Shown: one piece after another, positions 59,238 through 64,000 of the stretch
Position numbering within the stretch: position 1 is the stretch's first letter
Layout: each line of letters begins with the position of its first letter
Assembly (NCBI GenBank): GCA_049513975.1
Contig: JBEKVM010000034.1
Location: 1-64,000, forward strand
Length of the DNA stretch: 64,000 bases
Reading direction: 5' to 3'
Source of the DNA: JBEKOF01 sp049513975
GTDB lineage: Bacteria > Verrucomicrobiota > Verrucomicrobiia > Limisphaerales > Palsa-1400
Notes under the pieces: model-generated
The model's database searches: none
What the model saw: only the letters and a program-made list of their open reading frames with translations
Told to the model about the DNA's origin: nothing
Program-made: the position numbers and the translations under genes

Positions 59238-60347
59238 ATGAATACACCAAACCGAACTGGCCCGACCGGCCAGGCCCAAACCACGCTCCCACCGGCCTTG
59301 AAAGAAGCTTTCAAGGATGACTTTTACATCGGCGCCGCACTGAGCCTCGATCAGATTTCGGGCAAGGAACCGGCCGCCATGGCCGTGGTCGAAAAACATT
59401 GCAACAGCATCACGCCCGAGAACATCCTCAAATGGGAGGAGATTCATCCCAAACCGGGCCAATACCATTTCGAGGCGGCCGACCGCTACGTTGCCTTTGG
59501 CGAAAGGCACCGGATGCATATTATCGGCCACACGCTCGTCTGGTTTCATCAGACACCGGATTGGGTGTTTCAGGATGATTCGGGCAAACCGCTCGGACGC
59601 GATGCGTTGCTGGAACGGATGAAGGAACACATCTTTACCGTCATGGGCCGCTACCGGGGACGCATCCACGCCTGGGACGTGGTGAACGAAGCGATCAACC
59701 CGGACGGTTCCTGGCGAAAAAGCAAATGGTACCAAATCCTCGGCGAAGACTACGTGGCCAAGGCCTTTGCATTTGCCCGCCAGGCGGACCCGGGCGCCGA
59801 ACTTTATTACAATGAATTCGATTTGGAGGTGCGTCCCAAACGCGAAGGCGTCATCCGGCTCATCCAGGGCCTGCAGGCCAAGGGGGTGCGCGTGGACGGC
59901 ATCGGCATCCAGGGCCACTGGTTCCTGGACCACCCGCGGGTGGATGAGATTGAGGAACAATTTCAGGCGCTGGCTCCGGTGTGCCCGAAATTGATGATCA
60001 CCGAGTTGGACATCGGCGTGCTCCCGTTTTGCCAGTTTGACACCACAATCCTGGACCTCTCCTCCTTTGACGCGGCCACCCGGAAGAATCTCAATCCCTA
60101 TCCGACGGGCCTGCCGGACTCGGCGCAGAGGGACCAGGCCAGGCGGTATGCCGAATTATTTTCAGTTTTCCGGAAGCACCGGGACAAGTTGGGCCGCATC
60201 ACTTTTTGGGGTGTCCATGACGGCCAATCCTGGCGCAACTATTGGCCCGTCAACGGCAGAACTGAATATCCCTTGCTCTTTGACCGCCGTTGCCAGCCAA
60301 AACCCGCATTCGACGTCGTCCTCAAAGTGGCGCGCGGGCAAGTCTGA
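59238..60347 (+). CDS. GH10 endo-beta-1,4-xylanase, apparently without signal peptide
   Basis: 369 residues from ATG 59238; the frame is open to TTG 59091, but the added 49 residues are basic and not a good signal peptide. GH10 marks: NSITPENILKWEEIHP, HIIGHTLVWFHQTPDWVF, AWDVVNEAI with acid/base E151, YYNEFDL, GIGIQGHWFLD, ITELDIGVL with nucleophile E256, ITFWGVHDGQSWRN. Lack of export would make it an intracellular xylo-oligosaccharide cleaving enzyme, as known for some GH10s. It is 290 bases after the CE15-like gene, so it may have its own promoter. Confidence 0.87.
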   Translation: MNTPNRTGPTGQAQTTLPPALKEAFKDDFYIGAALSLDQISGKEPAAMAVVEKHCNSITPENILKWEEIHPKPGQYHFEAADRYVAFGERHRMHIIGHTLVWFHQTPDWVFQDDSGKPLGRDALLERMKEHIFTVMGRYRGRIHAWDVVNEAINPDGSWRKSKWYQILGEDYVAKAFAFARQADPGAELYYNEFDLEVRPKREGVIRLIQGLQAKGVRVDGIGIQGHWFLDHPRVDEIEEQFQALAPVCPKLMITELDIGVLPFCQFDTTILDLSSFDAATRKNLNPYPTGLPDSAQRDQARRYAELFSVFRKHRDKLGRITFWGVHDGQSWRNYWPVNGRTEYPLLFDRRCQPKPAFDVVLKVARGQV

Positions 60348-60385
60348 GACTGAGACGGCAGGTTGTGAGACAAAGGTATTTTTTT

Positions 60386-60437
60386 GGTAGGGGCGTCCCG
60401 CCGGGACGCCCGGACGCCTCGGCGAGGCGTCCCTACC
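60386..60437. repeat. Cloverleaf-like palindromic REP element
   Basis: The outer stem GGTAGGG/CCCTACC encloses two hairpins, GGCGTCCC/GGGACGCC and GGACGCCTC/GAGGCGTCC. A copy of the second hairpin in inverted orientation lies at 63964-63992. It sits between the convergent GH10 and kinase genes and could also stop transcription. Confidence 0.8.
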
Positions 60438-60456
60438 TTCCGTGACCGACGCATTG

Positions 60457-61350
60457 CTACGCGGAATGCTTTTCCTTCAGCCGCCTGAGAACGTCTTCCA
60501 GCGTTCCCTGGAACGGGCCGGGAGTTTCCATTTTGATGGAAACCAGCGCGGCGGCGAACTTGAGGGACTCTTTGGGGTCATGGTCCAGCCGCCAGGACAG
60601 GTAGGCGGAGAATGTTGTATCGCCACGGCCGGTCCGGCCGGAGATGTTGCTGTTGGAGAATTTCTCGTAGTAGGTCTTTCCCTTCACCCGCGCCAGCACG
60701 CCCTGGGAGTGCGTGATCATGGTTTCCGGGCAGCCCCACGATTCGACAATGATGGCGGCTTTCTCCAGATCCTCGGTTCCGGTCAGAATACGGGCTTCCA
60801 CGACGTCCAGCTTGAGCTTGTCCATCATGGCCGCGATTTCCTTTTTGTTCGCGACGTCGCTGTACTCGATGTCGTGGGTCACCGGGGTGACGTGACGGAC
60901 GAAACTCTGCATGTCGGTTGAGAGGCTGCAGCCCCTGGATTTCAAGCCTTTCATGAGCGGCATGTCGAATTCAGTGTCCGAAATCCCGGCCAGGTGCATG
61001 CACGTCGAGCTCAACTTCGGCACGTCGTTGATGGAAATCAGACCGGCGGATTTGACAAGGGTCAGTTTGCGTTCATCCACATTGGCGGAATAGTGCAGGA
61101 CCCTCGAATAGGTCGTTTCTTCACTTGGGATGAGGTAGGTGTCCACGCCGGCATCCTTCATCGGCTGCAGGATATTCTCGTCCTTCCTGGCCATTTTGAC
61201 GACGGCGGCGACTTTTTTGCCGACGCGGGGGGCGACCATGGCTCCGCACAATACGGCGCTTCCCGGAGCGATGTGCGGCTTTCCTCCGAAGGGGATGATC
61301 TCGTCATAGCACATGTGGCCGACGAACGTGATGTCGTAATTCTTGGACAT
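60457..61350 (-). CDS. PfkB-family carbohydrate kinase
   Basis: 297 residues. The N-terminus ITFVGHMCYDEIIPFGGKPH and the early Gly pair match PfkB/ribokinase enzymes; IHVxEARILTG-like strand (LDVVEARILTGTEDL) precedes the C-terminal signature ISGRTGRGDTTFSAYL, which contains the catalytic Asp. The usual GAGD anion-hole motif reads GRGD here. The substrate is not predictable from sequence; a hexose, keto-deoxy-sugar or nucleoside is possible. It follows the GH116-like gene by 28 bases on the same strand, so phosphorylation of a sugar released by that enzyme is plausible. Confidence 0.8.
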   Translation of the reverse strand: MSKNYDITFVGHMCYDEIIPFGGKPHIAPGSAVLCGAMVAPRVGKKVAAVVKMARKDENILQPMKDAGVDTYLIPSEETTYSRVLHYSANVDERKLTLVKSAGLISINDVPKLSSTCMHLAGISDTEFDMPLMKGLKSRGCSLSTDMQSFVRHVTPVTHDIEYSDVANKKEIAAMMDKLKLDVVEARILTGTEDLEKAAIIVESWGCPETMITHSQGVLARVKGKTYYEKFSNSNISGRTGRGDTTFSAYLSWRLDHDPKESLKFAAALVSIKMETPGPFQGTLEDVLRRLKEKHSA

Positions 61351-61378
61351 ATCGTGGTTGATATGATTGCTTCCCGTT

Positions 61379-63958
61379 TCACGAACCCTTCAGCAGATCG
61401 GGGAAAAACGGGATCAGGTCCTTCGACTCAATGGTCTTGGATTGGTTCCTGGCTTGCAGGTCCTTCACGTGGTTCATGACCAGATGGGTCCAGACCGCAC
61501 CCGGCCGGGGATAGGCGGCGACGATGTAATGGGGTCCGGGGAAGGATTCCCCCGCTTCCTTTTCCAGCTCGGCGCGGAGGTTGTCCGGGGTGATCATGGA
61601 ATTGCCGTAGTCGAAAACGACGCGGTCCATGTGCTTGTAAACGTCTTTGCTTTCCTTGGCCATGCCGTAGTATTCCAGCAACTGGGCGAAGACGTAGTTG
61701 GAAGTCGTAAAGACGTCTTTTCCCTGGTCGGATTCCACCGGTTTGCCGTTCTCTGTCTTGCACATCGCCCAGCCCATGAGGGAGCGGTTGTTCCGGTAAA
61801 CTGTCTTCAAGATCGCCTTGGCGCGGTCTTCGGGGATGCAAGGCTCTTCACCGATGGAGATCATATACCACAGTGCATCGAGCTGGTTGATCCAGACATC
61901 GGTGTTGGCGTTTCCAGTCTTGGGATCGAAACAGGTGATGTAATACTGGAGCATTTCGCCCTTCTTGTTCTTGCCATCCCGCCACAGTTTCTCGAGGCTG
62001 TTCCAGCCCTGGTCGAAGGCCTTCTGGATTTTCGCCTCGCCGGCTTTGTCCTTGAGCAATTGCGCCATCTTGATCATGGCCTGGCAACCGCCGAGGAACT
62101 GCGTGGCGTCGTAGGCGTCGGCGCCAAAGAGGACCAGGTTGTCGAAGGTGTTCTTCACGCCCTCCGGATAGCCCTCGGGGATGCCGTCACCGTCGAAGTC
62201 GAGTTTGAGCAGGGAATCGAGGCCGAACTGGAGCGTCTCCCAATTCTTCTTCAGGAAATCCATGTCGCCGGTGAACTTGACGTTGCGCAAGACCCGCATC
62301 ATCAGCTTGGGGAACAGGTCCACCCAGTAATTGTTGTTGTACCAGGCGTAATCGCTGACGTTGCGCAGGGGATGGCCCTTGGGCATGGCGCCCAGATCGT
62401 GGGCGACGCTCCCCTTGGTCTTGAAGGCGTCGCGGATTTGGGTCAGCGACTGGCCTTCATATTCGTCGGGATGTTCCTCGAAGTGCTTTCTGGCTTCGAC
62501 GTTCGAAGCGTGAAAGTGGTAATAGCGCAGGGTGGAATCCTCGGCCTGGATCGAGTCAATGAAACCCTGGCACAGATCTTTTTCCACGCGCGGGAAGAGC
62601 ATCAACAGCACCATCGAGTACCAGTCCACGTCCGATGGATCAATGTAGGCGTAGTCGAAACATTCCAGGAACCGGGCGCGTTCATTTCCCTTTTCGTCCT
62701 CGACCCAGACAATGGCGTTGGAGAGCGGGAAATGGAGTTCGTTCAGGATCAGCCGGGTCAGGCGCAGGGCGCCGGGCTTGTCACCCTTATAGGATGGGCT
62801 GGCCTGGATCAAATCGAGAATTCGCTTCTGAATCGCCATGGTCCGGCTCCACCATTGTGGATAGCTGTCCAGGGCGAGTTTTGCCATGTCAACCGTCCGC
62901 GTTTCCTTGTTAGTGAAGCTCTTGACGTATTTGCGCTCGAATGTCGCTCCGTCCATGTAAACCTGCTCTGGGAAGTCCAGCACCACGGCCACCGGAATCG
63001 TTTTGGACGTTTTCGGCTCCAGGGTAAACGTGAGGCTGACGGCTGCTCCGTAATCGCTTCGCAGCACTGGTTGCCGTTTTTCGTAGAAGCTGCCGTCCGC
63101 GTTCAGCAGCAGATCCCCCGTGTACCGGTTCAGGCAGAAGTAAGGTTGGGTGTCCACGGCGACGCCGGGCATTTCGGGAACGGCCAGCGCCATGCGGTTG
63201 GCGGTTTCCGTGCTTCCCATGATAACGCCCCGGACACCCGCGGACCGGAACTCCTCATGTTTCTGGCCGCGGACCGCTGCGGAGCAGACATAGACGCTGT
63301 CTTGGTCAGTTGGCTTAAGCTCCTTTTCCTGGAGATTGACCAGGGAGGGCCTGGGGACAACGACCGTGATCTCCTGAGCCTCCTTCGCGGTGTTTTCCAC
63401 CTCGAACTCTTCAACGCCGAGAGGCATCAGCGTCTGGTCTCCTCCAGACAGCAGGGGAGAAATCAGCCTCCTGACCACTTTCACCTTTCCAAGCTTGTAG
63501 GCGATCTCCAGCGACGGCGTGGCGATGGTGAGAGAAACGTGCTTTTCGGCAACCGGAGGATGGTAGTAGTTCTTGATCGCCGGGATGTCGTCGGGCAATT
63601 CGGCATCTCCCGGCTGCTTCTGGGTCAGCATCATGCATTTGTCGCCGATGCGGATGAACGGCGCCGATGCCAACTGGACGGCTTTCTGGTTGAGCATGAT
63701 GAGCCGGCCCGCGTCGTTCAGCCGGTTGTAGAGGCCGTAGGGAGAAATGCCGATGGAACAAGTGGGAGCGCCTTGCAGGGCGACGGTTTGCGGGAACTGC
63801 AGGGTTTTGGACATGCCCTGGAAGTGAACCCCCATTTTGTTTCGCTCGTAAATGGCGGCTATCTTGTCTCCCGGGATGGTGTAAATATGGCGTATGTCGA
63901 AGCCAGTGGATTCAGGCATTTTGCTGTTGCTCATCGGTTGTTTGTGTTTCGTAACCAT
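61379..63958 (-). CDS. GH116-like glycoside hydrolase (GBA2/beta-glucosidase/xylosidase type)
   Basis: 859 residues (an ATG at 63934 would remove eight). The N-terminal ~370 residues form a beta-sandwich (MGVHFQGMSKTLQFPQTVAL; VRRLISPLLSGGDQTLMPLG). The (alpha/alpha)6 catalytic part follows: RFLECFDYAYIDPSDVDWYS (candidate nucleophile E in FLECFDY), then LKLDFDGDGIPEGYPEGVKN and TFDNLVLFGADAYDATQFLG (candidate acid/base D in NTFDN). This layout matches GH116 glucosylceramidase-type enzymes, which act on beta-glucosides, xylosides or N-acetylglucosaminides. No signal peptide, so probably cytoplasmic. Only a few bases separate its start from a palindromic repeat at the window edge. Confidence 0.75.
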   Translation of the reverse strand: MVTKHKQPMSNSKMPESTGFDIRHIYTIPGDKIAAIYERNKMGVHFQGMSKTLQFPQTVALQGAPTCSIGISPYGLYNRLNDAGRLIMLNQKAVQLASAPFIRIGDKCMMLTQKQPGDAELPDDIPAIKNYYHPPVAEKHVSLTIATPSLEIAYKLGKVKVVRRLISPLLSGGDQTLMPLGVEEFEVENTAKEAQEITVVVPRPSLVNLQEKELKPTDQDSVYVCSAAVRGQKHEEFRSAGVRGVIMGSTETANRMALAVPEMPGVAVDTQPYFCLNRYTGDLLLNADGSFYEKRQPVLRSDYGAAVSLTFTLEPKTSKTIPVAVVLDFPEQVYMDGATFERKYVKSFTNKETRTVDMAKLALDSYPQWWSRTMAIQKRILDLIQASPSYKGDKPGALRLTRLILNELHFPLSNAIVWVEDEKGNERARFLECFDYAYIDPSDVDWYSMVLLMLFPRVEKDLCQGFIDSIQAEDSTLRYYHFHASNVEARKHFEEHPDEYEGQSLTQIRDAFKTKGSVAHDLGAMPKGHPLRNVSDYAWYNNNYWVDLFPKLMMRVLRNVKFTGDMDFLKKNWETLQFGLDSLLKLDFDGDGIPEGYPEGVKNTFDNLVLFGADAYDATQFLGGCQAMIKMAQLLKDKAGEAKIQKAFDQGWNSLEKLWRDGKNKKGEMLQYYITCFDPKTGNANTDVWINQLDALWYMISIGEEPCIPEDRAKAILKTVYRNNRSLMGWAMCKTENGKPVESDQGKDVFTTSNYVFAQLLEYYGMAKESKDVYKHMDRVVFDYGNSMITPDNLRAELEKEAGESFPGPHYIVAAYPRPGAVWTHLVMNHVKDLQARNQSKTIESKDLIPFFPDLLKGS

Positions 63959-63963
63959 TCAGG

Positions 63964-63992
63964 CAGGGACGCCTCGCCGAGGCGTCCGGGCG
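63964..63992. repeat. REP element, inverted partner of 60386-60437, cut by the window end
   Basis: Contains GGACGCCTC, a GCC loop, and GAGGCGTCC (63967-63987), the same hairpin as at 60412-60432 but in reverse order relative to its flanks. The rest of the element lies beyond base 64000. Confidence 0.7.
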
Positions 63993-64000
63993 GCGATCCA

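Overview
The window looks like a chromosomal segment of a GC-rich Verrucomicrobiota bacterium, probably a soil- or sediment-type Pedosphaera/Limisphaera relative. I infer this from the prepilin-like proteins carrying a GFTLIELLVV leader plus an H-X9-DG tail, from secreted Ig/PATR proteins ending in short '...FYRL' or '...FYRI' tails, from the many dispersed REP/MITE-like repeats, and from poor Shine-Dalgarno signals. I saw no rRNA, tRNA, CRISPR array or phage. Assignments come from reading motifs; no database search was run.

1-18.8 kb: a DUF559 nuclease-like gene, then a leftward pair (Ig-repeat secreted protein, and a FecR/TPR/beta-barrel protein with a GTGA overlap). An ECF sigma factor follows, then a 1397-residue mosaic of anti-sigma, secretin-like and VWA parts, and a 2151-residue lipoprotein with embedded membrane segments. 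18.8-21.9 kb is a scar zone: a MITE with target duplications, an istB relic, two small genes, and a MazF-type toxin-antitoxin pair enclosed by 150-bp direct repeats.

21.9-30.3 kb: an MFS permease with a DUF805 domain spliced into its central loop. Next comes a corrinoid methyl-transfer cluster: homocysteine methyltransferase-like protein, RACo-type reductive activase, MetH-activation-like protein, a small unknown protein, a corrinoid protein fused to a 'virulence factor' domain, and a UroD-type methyltransferase that lacks the usual zinc cysteines. 30.6-38.6 kb holds sugar-acid catabolism: KdaD-like FAH-family dehydratase, sugar-acid MFS carrier, YjhG-type xylonate dehydratase, mannonate dehydratase, and ROK and AraC regulators.

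38.6-60.4 kb is a secreted-protein and glucuronoxylan locus. It has a broken prepilin/CBM chimera, a GH30 xylanase, a PATR-repeat protein, two H-X9-DG pilin-like proteins, and then a tightly packed run: CE7-like esterase, CE15-SGNH fusion, GH115 alpha-glucuronidase, GH8 exo-oligoxylanase, a second CE15 and a GH10. The last 3.6 kb (PfkB kinase and GH116-like enzyme, leftward) lies between inverted copies of one palindromic repeat.

Working model (inference): the secreted and lipoprotein enzymes strip acetyl, glucuronoyl-ester and (4-O-methyl)glucuronate groups from xylan and cut the backbone. Xylonate would then enter a Weimberg-like route (YjhG then KdaD) and hexuronate the mannonate route. 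The corrinoid cluster could remove the methyl group of 4-O-methylglucuronate, or another methylated compound, and pass it to homocysteine. A shared palindrome (TAGTT-N9-AACTA) before the ROK and AraC genes, with a degenerate copy before the RACo gene, hints at common control.
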